DNA of 21,625 nt from Oscillospiraceae bacterium (GTDB lineage: Bacteria > Bacillota > Clostridia > Oscillospirales > UBA929). Each line of letters opens with the position of its first letter. The first letter of the stretch is position 1. Below, piece after piece: positions 7,163-14,304 of this stretch. A program made the translations under genes and the position numbers. Below the pieces are notes generated by a model. It was not told the origin of the DNA. It saw only the letters and a list, made by a program, of their open reading frames with translations, and made no database searches. Where the stretch lies: the NCBI GenBank assembly GCA_009777685.1, contig WRLJ01000003.1:1-21625 (forward strand), in the 5' to 3' direction.

Positions 7163-7198
7163 CAAACCCCTTTTGACCATACACCCCAAAGGGGTTTG
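7163..7198. promoter_or_regulatory. Operator-like dyad overlapping the dapL -35 box
   Basis: CAAACCCCTTT (7163-7173) and AAAGGGGTTTG (7188-7198) are perfect 11-bp inverted arms separated by 14 bases. The right arm shares its last three bases with the -35 hexamer of the dapL promoter, so a protein bound here, or a cruciform, would affect polymerase access. The position is also upstream of the divergent sigma-like gene, which it could control too. Confidence 0.6.
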
Positions 7199-7225
7199 AC
7201 AATCCCGCCCCGCCTGCCCTATAAT
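7196..7225 (+). promoter_or_regulatory. Near-consensus vegetative promoter of dapL
   Basis: TTGACA (7196-7201) and TATAAT (7220-7225) are both exact consensus hexamers separated by 18 bases, one more than the optimum. Transcription should start near 7232, giving a leader of only about 30 bases before the ATG. AGGAGG at 7250-7255 is 8 bases from the start codon. This is the only strong sigma-A promoter seen in the window. Confidence 0.88.
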
Positions 7226-7243
7226 TAAGGACGCCCCTTAATT
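7223..7243. promoter_or_regulatory. Dyad over the dapL transcription start
   Basis: AATTAAGG (7223-7230) and CCTTAATT (7236-7243) are perfect 8-bp arms with a 5-base centre. The dyad overlaps the last bases of the -10 box and the expected start point, a classic place for a repressor site. As RNA it could form only a partial hairpin because transcription begins within it. Confidence 0.6.
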
Positions 7244-7263
7244 CTAATCAGGAGGCTCCCCCT

Positions 7264-8445
7264 ATGATCAACACCCACTACCAGACCCTTCCCGACAACT
7301 ATCTGTTTGCCGCCATCGCGCGCAAGGTGCGCGAGTTCGAGGCGGGGCACCCCGGTCAGCCGGTCATCCGCATGGGCATCGGCGACGTGACCCGCCCCCT
7401 GGCTCCGGCGGTTGTGGAGGCCATGCGCGAGGCCGCCGCCGAAATGGGCTGCGCCGAGACCTTCCGCGGCTACGACGACGCGCAGGGCTATCCGTTCCTG
7501 AAGGAGGCGGTGGCGGCGCATTACGCCCGTCTCGGCGCGGCCGCCGCGCCGGATGAAATCCTCATCAGCGACGGGGCCAAGAGCGACGCGGGCAACCTGC
7601 TGGACATTTTCTCGCCGGACTGCGTGGCCCTGATCCCCGATCCGGTCTATCCGGTGTATGTGGACACCAACAGGATGGACGGGCGCGCCGTGCGGTTTAT
7701 GGACGCGACGCCGGACAACGGCTTTCTGCCGATGCCGGACGCGTCGGCGCAAGCGGATATTATTTACCTCTGCTCGCCGAACAACCCCACGGGCGCGGCC
7801 TATAACCGCGATCAGCTGGCCGCGTGGGTCGCTTACGCGCGGGAGCGCGGCGCGGTGATTCTGTTCGACGCGGCCTATGAGGCGTTCGCCGGCGAGGCGG
7901 GCATCCCCCGCAGTATCTATGAAATCGAGGGCGCGCGGGAATGCGCCATTGAGGTCGGCAGTCTCAGCAAAATGGCGGGCTTCACCGGCGTGCGGTGCGG
8001 CTGGACGCTTGTGCCGCCGGAGCTGGTCCGGGACGGCGTGAGCCTGCGGCAGATGTGGCTCCGCCGCCAGAACACGAAGTTCAACGGCGTATCGTACATC
8101 ACCCAGCGCGGCGCGGCGGCGGCCCTCTCGCCGGAGGGTCTGGCGCAATGCCGGGAGAACATCGACTATTACCGCGAAAACGCGCGCCTGATCGCCGGAA
8201 CGATGGACGCGCTGGGCATCGCCTACACGGGCGGGCGCAACTCGCCGTACATCTGGCTCGAATGCCCCGGCGGCGATTCGTGGGCGTTCTTTGACCGCCT
8301 GCTGGAGCGGGCGCAGGTCGTCGGCACGCCGGGCGCGGGCTTCGGCCAAAACGGCGAGGGCTTCTTCCGCCTGTCCTCCTTCGGCACGCATGAGAACACG
8401 CGGAAGGCCATGCGGCGCTTCCGGGAGCTGGGGGCGGGAGGCTAA
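7264..8445 (+). CDS. dapL: LL-diaminopimelate aminotransferase
   Basis: A 393-residue pyridoxal-phosphate enzyme that transfers an amino group from glutamate to tetrahydrodipicolinate, making LL-diaminopimelate in one step for lysine and peptidoglycan. The family pattern is clear over the whole length: MGIGDVTRPL near the N terminus, GYDDAQGYPFL, ISDGAKSD, PDPVYPVYVDTN, CSPNNPTGA and the cofactor lysine Lys236 in GSLSKMAGFTGVRCGW. The length is slightly below the 400-410 residues usual for the family. The gene stands alone behind a strong promoter. Its presence implies that the organism can bypass the succinylase or acetylase steps of the DAP pathway, a feature of plants, Chlamydiae and some Clostridia. 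Other dap genes are not in the window. The wall-enzyme genes on both sides make a loose functional neighbourhood. Confidence 0.96.
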   Translation: MINTHYQTLPDNYLFAAIARKVREFEAGHPGQPVIRMGIGDVTRPLAPAVVEAMREAAAEMGCAETFRGYDDAQGYPFLKEAVAAHYARLGAAAAPDEILISDGAKSDAGNLLDIFSPDCVALIPDPVYPVYVDTNRMDGRAVRFMDATPDNGFLPMPDASAQADIIYLCSPNNPTGAAYNRDQLAAWVAYARERGAVILFDAAYEAFAGEAGIPRSIYEIEGARECAIEVGSLSKMAGFTGVRCGWTLVPPELVRDGVSLRQMWLRRQNTKFNGVSYITQRGAAAALSPEGLAQCRENIDYYRENARLIAGTMDALGIAYTGGRNSPYIWLECPGGDSWAFFDRLLERAQVVGTPGAGFGQNGEGFFRLSSFGTHENTRKAMRRFRELGAGG

Positions 8446-8489
8446 CGGGGCCGGCGGCGGCCGAACGGCACAGCAACGCCCTCCGGAGC

Positions 8490-8510
8490 ATATATTGCGG
8501 TAGAATATAT
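8490..8510. promoter_or_regulatory. AT-rich 21-bp dyad before the M15 gene
   Basis: ATATATT (8490-8496) and AATATAT (8504-8510) flank a 7-base centre. TAGAAT (8501-8506), preceded by TTGCGG, could act as a -10 box, but no matching -35 lies 16-18 bases upstream. The island stands out sharply in GC-rich surroundings directly before the GGAGGA ribosome site at 8517-8522, so it is probably a promoter with an overlapping operator. Confidence 0.45.
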
Positions 8511-8526
8511 CGCTTTGGAGGACGAT

Positions 8527-9207
8527 ATGGCCACGATTAAAATATACAATAACGATGAAAACCGGATGGAGACGTATTTCAGGCGCGAGGATGAGGCGAT
8601 GCCCTACAATACGGGCAACACGCTGAAGGTCGCGGAGTTCCGCGGCTCCAGCCGCAGTGACCTGCTGTGGACGGAAAAGCGCGCCATGCAGTCCTGGAAC
8701 AGCTTCCGCTTTCTGTACGGCCGCCCGATCTCCGTGGGCTTTGCCTTTAAGCGCCCCCGCGAGGGCGGGCACAGCCGGCAGTCTCAGCATTACGCCGGGC
8801 TGGCCTTTGACGTCGGGCAGAACCTGAACAACGCCCAGCGCGCGGAAATGCGCAATCTGGCGTATCAATCGGGCCTGTGGACGTATGTGGAGCCGGTGTC
8901 CCTCAGCCCGACATGGGTGCATTTCGACCGGCGGCGCGGGACGCCCGCCTGCGCGTCGGGCGGCTATCCCCTCGTCAGGACCGGCAGTCTCGGCGCCTAT
9001 GTGCTGGCCCTGCAGGACGCGCTGAACGCGCTGGGGTACGGCGCCGGAGGGCTGGACGGCATATTCGGCGCCGCGACCGCCAGCGCCGTGATGGCGTTTC
9101 AGCGCGGAAACGGCCTGGTCGCCGACGCGATCGTCGGCTGTATGACATGGAACAGCCTGATGTACGCGGCCGTCCCGGGGAGCCTGCTGATTGTGCGGAT
9201 GGACTAG
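8527..9207 (+). CDS. M15-type peptidase with peptidoglycan-binding domain, no signal peptide
   Basis: A 226-residue protein. The N-terminal part (about 1-140) fits the M15 D,D-peptidase/YcbK-like fold: zinc ligands His88 and Asp95 in HYAGLAFD and His132 in WVHFD are all present with the correct H-x6-D spacing. The C-terminal part (about 145-215) is a peptidoglycan-binding type 1 domain with LQDALNALGY, LDGIFGAATASAV and MAFQRGNGL. It should therefore trim or cleave peptide stems while bound to the wall. There is no signal peptide or membrane segment, unlike the M23 protein, so it needs another route out: mother-cell use during sporulation, cell lysis or a holin. The start is ATG 8527, with GGAGG 5 bases upstream; a TTG at 8515 would place the ribosome site inside the gene. 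No phage gene lies nearby to make it an obvious endolysin. Confidence 0.88.
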   Translation: MATIKIYNNDENRMETYFRREDEAMPYNTGNTLKVAEFRGSSRSDLLWTEKRAMQSWNSFRFLYGRPISVGFAFKRPREGGHSRQSQHYAGLAFDVGQNLNNAQRAEMRNLAYQSGLWTYVEPVSLSPTWVHFDRRRGTPACASGGYPLVRTGSLGAYVLALQDALNALGYGAGGLDGIFGAATASAVMAFQRGNGLVADAIVGCMTWNSLMYAAVPGSLLIVRMD

Positions 9208-9210
9208 CGC

Positions 9211-9246
9211 CTCCGCCCCTCCCCGCCCCGGCGGGGAGGGGCGGAG
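9211..9246 (+). terminator. Very stable hairpin after the M15 gene
   Basis: CTCCGCCCCTCCCCGCC (9211-9227) and GGCGGGGAGGGGCGGAG (9230-9246) are perfect 17-bp arms around CC. The hairpin begins 3 bases after the stop codon. No T tract follows, so release may be inefficient or Rho-assisted, but it would at least protect or separate the upstream message from the large operon. Confidence 0.7.
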
Positions 9247-9257
9247 CGTCCGGAGGA

Positions 9258-9293
9258 AAAAATTTCAGCCGGTTGAAAAGAGAAATTTTTCAA
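9258..9293. promoter_or_regulatory. Overlapping operator-like dyads before the glycan operon
   Basis: Three dyads are superimposed. TTTCAGCCGGTTGAAA (9263-9278) is a 16-bp palindrome with one mismatched pair and a central CCGG, the general form of LacI-family operators. TTGAAAA/TTTTCAA (9273-9279/9287-9293) and AAAAATTTC/GAAATTTTT (9258-9266/9282-9290) interlock with it. They lie 90-130 bases before the first gene of the operon, just upstream of the likely promoter. No regulator gene is in the window. Confidence 0.55.
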
Positions 9294-9304
9294 AGGGGCT
9301 GGAA

Positions 9305-9333
9305 TTGGCGGGCGGTTTGTGCTAAACTGTATT
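9305..9333 (+). promoter_or_regulatory. Possible promoter of the glycan operon
   Basis: TTGGCG (9305-9310) and TGTATT (9328-9333) are separated by 17 bases and each match four of six consensus positions. An alternative extended -10, TGCTAAACT, lies at 9320-9328. The weakness is consistent with a promoter that needs an activator or is held under catabolite-type control. No other candidate was seen between 9247 and 9384. Confidence 0.4.
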
Positions 9334-9384
9334 AGATACCGGGTTTTTCCGCGGTAATTCTTTCCGGAGGGGGGCGCCGTTCCG

Positions 9385-12300
9385 TTGCGAAAACCCATCA
9401 GTCTGGTTCTGGCGGCCCTGCTGCTGGTTTCCGCGCCGCCGCGGGCGGCCGCGCGCACCTCGCTGACGCAAGAGGACTTCTACGCAATTGTGGGGACGCA
9501 CTCGGTCAACAACGATATCCCTACATACCGCCGCTATCAAAGCCTGTATCCCCCCCACAGACCCGCCGCCCCCGTCGTCGTCGAGGCGTCTGATTACGTC
9601 CGCTACGAGGAGGACGGGCAGTCCGCCGAGCCGGAGCGGCTGACGGACTACGAGGGGATGCCGGGCGTGTCGGTCCTGACGGGGGAAGCCGCCCTGATCG
9701 AATACGACGTCACGGTTCCGGAAGCGGGCTTTTATGATGTTTTGCTGGAGTATTACCCCGTGGAAGGGAAAAGCTCCGCCATCCAGCGCAGTCTGTTTAT
9801 CGACGGCAATCTGCCCTATCGGGAGCTGTCCCTGTTCGAGATGAGCCGGATTTGGCAAAACCGGCAGGCCGCCGGACAAGCTCCGGGCGGGCCTGTCTCG
9901 CTGACCTGGGAGCGGGACAACCAGGGCAACGACCTCAAGCCGGCGATGATCGAGTCGCCGGACTGGATTTCCGCCTATGTGTACGACTCCGGCGGCTATG
10001 TGACCCGCCCCCTCTCGCTGTATCTGGAGAAGGGGACGCACACGCTGTCGCTGCTGTCGCTGCGGGAGCCGATGCTGCTGCGCCGGATTCTTCTGCAAAA
10101 CGAGTACGCCGCGCCGGACTACCGCGCGGCCAAAGCCGCGTGGGACGCGGCGGGCGCGGAGGACACCGCCGGCCGGATGGTCGTCATCGAGGCCGAGGAC
10201 GCCGTGCGGACCTCCTCCCAGATGCTCTATCCCGTTCAGGACCAGTCCTCCCCCTCCGTCTCTCCCTCCAGCCCCAGACTGCTGCTGAACAACACCGTCG
10301 GCGGCCACGCCTGGCGGCTGACAGGCCAGTGGATTGAATGGGATTTCACCGTCCCGGAGACGGGCTACTATGAGCTGACCCTGCGCGCCAAGCAGAATTT
10401 CAAGCGCGGCATCTACGCCTCGCGCCGCCTCAGCCTCAACGGGGAGGTCCCGTTCTCGGAGCTGGAGGACTACGGATTCCATTACGCCCAGAACTGGCGC
10501 ACCGACCGCATCGGCGGGGACACGCCGTATAAGTTCTATCTGGAGGCCGGCGTGACGCATACGCTCCGCATGGAGGCCGTGCTGGGCGAGTTCAGCGAGA
10601 TCATTTCCGCGGTGCGCGACGCGGTGTACGACCTCAACGCCATCTACCGCAAGGTCATCGCGCGCACCAGCGTCAAGCCCGACCGCTACGCCGACTATCA
10701 GCTGGAGCGGACGCTTCCGGCGCTGACCGGAGAGATGACGGCCGTGCGCGACAGCCTGACCCGGGTCATTGACGGCCTGCGGCAGGCCGCCGGCGGGAGC
10801 AGCGAGCGGGAACGTGTGCTGGTCACCATGCGCGACCAGCTGGATGTTCTGATCAAGGACAACGAGCGGTTCCCCCGGATGGTGGAGTCGTTCAAGGTCA
10901 ACGTGCGCGCCTGCGGCACCTGGCTCAACGAGGCGGTCAACCAGCCGCTCCAGATCGACACGCTGTTCTTCCATTCGCCGGACACGCCGGTCCGCGTCGG
11001 CCGCTCGACGATATTCCATACGATTGCCTATGAAATCAGCCGCCTGTACTACTCCTTCGTCATCGACTACAATCAGGTCGGCAACATCGCCGACGCGGGC
11101 GACGAAAACACCATCACGCTCTGGATCGGCTCCGGCCGCGATCAGGCCGGCGTCATCAAGTCCCTGATCGACGAGACCTTCGCCCGCCAGAACGGCGTCA
11201 ATGTCAATGTCAGGCTGGTGGATATGAGCACACTGCTTCAGGCGTCGCTGGCCGGGCAGGGGCCGGACGTCGCCATTCAGGTGCCCGGCGAGCTGCCGAT
11301 GAACTTCGGCCTGCGCGGCTCCGTGGCGGATCTGCGCGGCTTTGAGGGCTTTGAGGAGGTCCGCGCGCGTTTCGCGGAGAGCGCCATGATGCCGTATGAG
11401 TTCGGCGGCGCCTCCTACGCGCTGCCGGAAACCCAGATTTTTCCGATGATGTTTTACCGCAAAGATATCCTGTCGGAGCTGGACATCGGGCTTCCCGATA
11501 CCTGGGACGACGTGGCGGTCCTCATGTCGGAGCTTTCGTTCAACCACATGGAATTCGGGATGCTGCCCAGCGAGCAGGTGTTTACGATGCTGCTCTACCA
11601 GAACGGCGGGCAGTATTACAACGAGAACGCGACCCGCTCCGCGCTGGACCGCGAGGAGGCCGTCAACGCCTTTAAGCGCTACACCGAATTTTACACCGAC
11701 TATAAGCTGGACCGCGAGACCAGCGTCGAGGAGCGCTTCCGCACCGGAGAGACGCCGATCATCATCGCGGACTATACGTTTTACAATAACTTGCAGGTGT
11801 CCGCGCCCGACCTGAAGGGAATCTGGGGATTCGCGCCCGTTCCCGGCACGCGCCGCGCCGACGGCACGGTCGACCGCAGCGTCGCCAGCAACGGCAGCAC
11901 CGCGGCAGCCGCGATGGCCGCGACCACGATGATCGGGGTCATGGGCGGCAACGGCAGCGCGTGCGTGATGATGGAGGACTCCCCGAAAAAGGAGCAGGTC
12001 TGGAAATTTATGCAATGGTGGACCTCGGCGCAGACCCAGGTGCTGTTCGGGCGCGAAATGGAGAGCCTGATGGGTCCCGCCGCCCGTGTGCCCACGGCCA
12101 ACCGCGAGGCGTTTGCCATGCTTCCCTGGCCGGTGGAGGACTACCGCGCGCTGCGGGAGCAGTTCCAATACGTCCGGGGCATTCCGCAGGTGCCGGGCGG
12201 CTATTTCACCTACCGGAACGTCAACAACGCCTTTTATTCCGTGACCACGCCGCTGACCGACCGGCCCGCCGGCCAGAAGCAGACGGCGATGCCGCGGGAG

Positions 12301-12393
12301 GAGCTGATGGACAAGGTGATCCTGATCAACGACGAGATTCGCTACAAGCGGACGGAATTCGGCCTGCCGCTGGAGCCGTTGTACAATCCGTGA
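9385..12393 (+). CDS. Large solute-binding protein with two N-terminal beta-sandwich domains
   Basis: A 1002-residue exported protein. Order: signal peptide (about 1-24, ending PPRAAA), a first beta-sandwich (about 62-245) opening with VVVEASDYV, a second (about 265-410) opening with MVVIEAEDAV, a helical linker (about 410-570) and a MalE-like binding protein fold (about 573-985) opening DENTITLWIGSGRDQ. The two sandwiches share TVPEAGFYDVLL / TVPETGYYELTL and resemble CBM6/35-type carbohydrate-binding folds. The last part fits family 1 sugar-binding proteins, with GPDVAIQ, TWDDVA and MFYRKDIL. It would capture a glycan and hand it to the permeases encoded after it. There is no lipobox cysteine and no C-terminal anchor, unusual for a Gram-positive binding protein. 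The start is TTG with GGAGGGGG (9366-9373) 11 bases upstream; no in-frame ATG precedes the signal peptide. Confidence 0.88.
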   Translation: MRKPISLVLAALLLVSAPPRAAARTSLTQEDFYAIVGTHSVNNDIPTYRRYQSLYPPHRPAAPVVVEASDYVRYEEDGQSAEPERLTDYEGMPGVSVLTGEAALIEYDVTVPEAGFYDVLLEYYPVEGKSSAIQRSLFIDGNLPYRELSLFEMSRIWQNRQAAGQAPGGPVSLTWERDNQGNDLKPAMIESPDWISAYVYDSGGYVTRPLSLYLEKGTHTLSLLSLREPMLLRRILLQNEYAAPDYRAAKAAWDAAGAEDTAGRMVVIEAEDAVRTSSQMLYPVQDQSSPSVSPSSPRLLLNNTVGGHAWRLTGQWIEWDFTVPETGYYELTLRAKQNFKRGIYASRRLSLNGEVPFSELEDYGFHYAQNWRTDRIGGDTPYKFYLEAGVTHTLRMEAVLGEFSEIISAVRDAVYDLNAIYRKVIARTSVKPDRYADYQLERTLPALTGEMTAVRDSLTRVIDGLRQAAGGSSERERVLVTMRDQLDVLIKDNERFPRMVESFKVNVRACGTWLNEAVNQPLQIDTLFFHSPDTPVRVGRSTIFHTIAYEISRLYYSFVIDYNQVGNIADAGDENTITLWIGSGRDQAGVIKSLIDETFARQNGVNVNVRLVDMSTLLQASLAGQGPDVAIQVPGELPMNFGLRGSVADLRGFEGFEEVRARFAESAMMPYEFGGASYALPETQIFPMMFYRKDILSELDIGLPDTWDDVAVLMSELSFNHMEFGMLPSEQVFTMLLYQNGGQYYNENATRSALDREEAVNAFKRYTEFYTDYKLDRETSVEERFRTGETPIIIADYTFYNNLQVSAPDLKGIWGFAPVPGTRRADGTVDRSVASNGSTAAAAMAATTMIGVMGGNGSACVMMEDSPKKEQVWKFMQWWTSAQTQVLFGREMESLMGPAARVPTANREAFAMLPWPVEDYRALREQFQYVRGIPQVPGGYFTYRNVNNAFYSVTTPLTDRPAGQKQTAMPREELMDKVILINDEIRYKRTEFGLPLEPLYNP

Positions 12394-12410
12394 AAGGGGG
12401 GGGCTTGCTC

Positions 12411-13331
12411 ATGGCCGCTGAGCCTCGCGGGGACTATACGGAAAAGCTGAGCGCGCGGATCCGCAAGGGCGGCGTGTCGTATATGATGCTGGCCCCGTAC
12501 TTTGCGCTGTTTTTCTTTTTCACCGTGCTGCCCGTCCTGATTTCCATGTTTTTCAGCTTTACCACGTTCGACATGCACTCCCTGCCGCAGTTCATCGGCT
12601 GGGGCAACTACGCCAAGCTGATGCTGGAGGACGACCTGTTCATCACGGCGCTGAAGAACACGCTGATCTTCGCCGTCGTCACCGGGCCGGTCAGCTATGT
12701 TTTGTGCCTGCTGTTCGCGTGGATCATCAATGAGTTCAGGGGCTTTCCACGCGCGCTGCTGACGCTGGTGTTTTACGCGCCCTCCATCAGCGGGCAGGCA
12801 TACCTGATCTGGAACATCATCCTGACCGGCGACCGGTACGGGTACTTAAACGGCTTTCTGATGCAGATGGATTTTATCCAGCAGGCCATTGTCTGGATGA
12901 AGACGGAGAAATATGTACTGCCCGTGCTGATCGTCGTACAGCTCTGGCTTTCGCTGGGGACGGGCTTTCTGGCCTTTATCGCGGGTTTGCAGACCATCGA
13001 CAAGTCCCTGTATGAGGCCGGGGCGATCGACGGCGTGAAGAACCGCTGGCAGGAGCTGTGGTTCATCACCCTGCCCGCCATCAAGCCCCAGCTGATGTTC
13101 GGCGCGGTCATGCAGATCACGCAGTCGTTTGCCATTGCCGACGTGTCGCTGAATCTGGCGGGCAACCCCTCGGTCAACAACGCCGGCTCCACCATTGTCA
13201 CCTTCCTGCTGGATCACGGCGGCATCCGCTTTGAAATGGGATATGCCTCCGCCATCGCCACCGTGCTGTTCGGGCTGATGGTCGGGACGAATAAACTCGT
13301 GCAGCTCTTGCTGCGCAGGGTGGGCTCGTAG
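12411..13331 (+). CDS. Sugar ABC permease, MalF/UgpA type (pair 1)
   Basis: A 306-residue inner-membrane subunit with six predicted helices, the first at about 25-50. The EAA loop that docks the ATPase is intact: EAGAIDG (202-208) followed by LP at 221-222. The start is ATG 12411, with AAAGGGGGGG (12393-12402) 8 bases upstream; longer readings run inside the binding protein gene in another frame and are rejected. It lies 17 bases after that gene and 51 before its MalG-type partner. The first periplasmic loop is short, unlike E. coli MalF and like the Firmicutes LplB/YtcP class that handles oligosaccharides. Substrate is expected to be the ligand of the binding protein encoded just upstream. 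No ATPase of the matching MalK/MsmX type is in the window. Confidence 0.93.
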   Translation: MAAEPRGDYTEKLSARIRKGGVSYMMLAPYFALFFFFTVLPVLISMFFSFTTFDMHSLPQFIGWGNYAKLMLEDDLFITALKNTLIFAVVTGPVSYVLCLLFAWIINEFRGFPRALLTLVFYAPSISGQAYLIWNIILTGDRYGYLNGFLMQMDFIQQAIVWMKTEKYVLPVLIVVQLWLSLGTGFLAFIAGLQTIDKSLYEAGAIDGVKNRWQELWFITLPAIKPQLMFGAVMQITQSFAIADVSLNLAGNPSVNNAGSTIVTFLLDHGGIRFEMGYASAIATVLFGLMVGTNKLVQLLLRRVGS

Positions 13332-13382
13332 GGACGGCGCCCGCGGGCTGTTATAAATCGCACCGGAGGGACGGGGGTTAAC

Positions 13383-14291
13383 ATGGCGGTCAAGGTACAG
13401 CGCGGCCAGACATTTTCTGAATACTGGGAGTTCAGGCGCTCGCGGCGCGCCCGGAAGCTCAACCGTTCGCGCGCCGGCAACGCGCTGCTGTTCGGGCTGA
13501 TGGTCATTTGCGGCGTGTTTATGGTGTTGCCGCTGGTGATGATCGTCAACAACGCCCTCAAGCCGCCGGAGGAAATTTTCCGCTTTCCTCCCCAGATTTT
13601 CGTGCGCAACCCGACGCACGAGAACTTCACCGACCTGTTTGTGCTGATGAGCAACTCCTGGGTTCCGTTTTCCCGGTACATCCTGAACACGCTGATTATC
13701 TCCGGCTGCGGGACCGCCGGGCATGTGCTGTGCGCCTCGCTGGCGGCCTATCCGCTGACCAAGCACAGGTTCCCCGGCGCGAAACTGCTGTTCTCGATGG
13801 TCATCCTGTCGATGATGTTCTCCTGGACGGTCACGCAAATCCCCAACTATATGATTATCTCCGCGCTGGGCATCAACAACACCTATTTGGCGATGATTTT
13901 ACCGTCGTGGTCCTACGGGCTGGGCCTGTACCTGATGAAGCAGTTTATGGAGCAGATTCCCGATTCGCTGATTGAGTCGGCGCGGCTGGACGGCGCGGGA
14001 GAGCTGGGGGTGTTCTGGAGAATCATCATGCCCAACGTCAAGCCCGCGTGGCTGACCCTGGCCATCTTCCAGTTCCAGGTCCTCTGGAGCAACACCGGCA
14101 GCCTGTTCCTGCGCGACGAGGAGCTAAAGCCCCTGCAATACGCCATGCAGCAGATCGCGGCGGGCGGCGCCGCCCGCGCCGGCGCGGCGGCGGCGGTCGC
14201 CTTTGTACTGGCCGCCATTCCGATTACGTTCTTCCTGGTCTGCCAGTCCAGCATTCTGGAAACCATGACGACCTCGGGGCTTAAAGAATAG
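13383..14291 (+). CDS. Sugar ABC permease, MalG type (pair 1)
   Basis: A 302-residue inner-membrane subunit and partner of the preceding permease. It has a basic N-terminal tail of about 35 residues rich in Arg, then six predicted helices. The EAA-type loop is ESARLDG (198-204) with MP at 216-217, a Ser replacing the first Ala of the consensus. NNALKPPEEIFRFPP after the first helix is characteristic of carbohydrate MalG-type subunits. The ribosome site is the GGAGGGACGGGGG run 7-19 bases upstream. The gene ends 13 bases before the NHL-repeat gene, so it is part of the same message. It resembles the YtcP/LplC class of Firmicutes. Confidence 0.93.
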   Translation: MAVKVQRGQTFSEYWEFRRSRRARKLNRSRAGNALLFGLMVICGVFMVLPLVMIVNNALKPPEEIFRFPPQIFVRNPTHENFTDLFVLMSNSWVPFSRYILNTLIISGCGTAGHVLCASLAAYPLTKHRFPGAKLLFSMVILSMMFSWTVTQIPNYMIISALGINNTYLAMILPSWSYGLGLYLMKQFMEQIPDSLIESARLDGAGELGVFWRIIMPNVKPAWLTLAIFQFQVLWSNTGSLFLRDEELKPLQYAMQQIAAGGAARAGAAAAVAFVLAAIPITFFLVCQSSILETMTTSGLKE

Positions 14292-14304
14292 AGGAGGTGA
14301 GCCG

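Noticed and set aside
7226..7263. A lysine riboswitch in the dapL leader
   Set aside because: The predicted transcript leader is only about 30 bases, far too short for an L-box aptamer.
7225..8922. A 565-codon minus-strand open frame over dapL
   Set aside because: It is antisense to an unmistakable dapL and runs across its promoter. No domain or ribosome site supports it.
9322..12168. A 948-codon minus-strand open frame antisense to the binding protein gene
   Set aside because: It is a GC-driven shadow: the plus strand has a signal peptide, recognisable domains and a place in the operon, while the antisense product is His/Arg/Gly-rich without motifs or a ribosome site.
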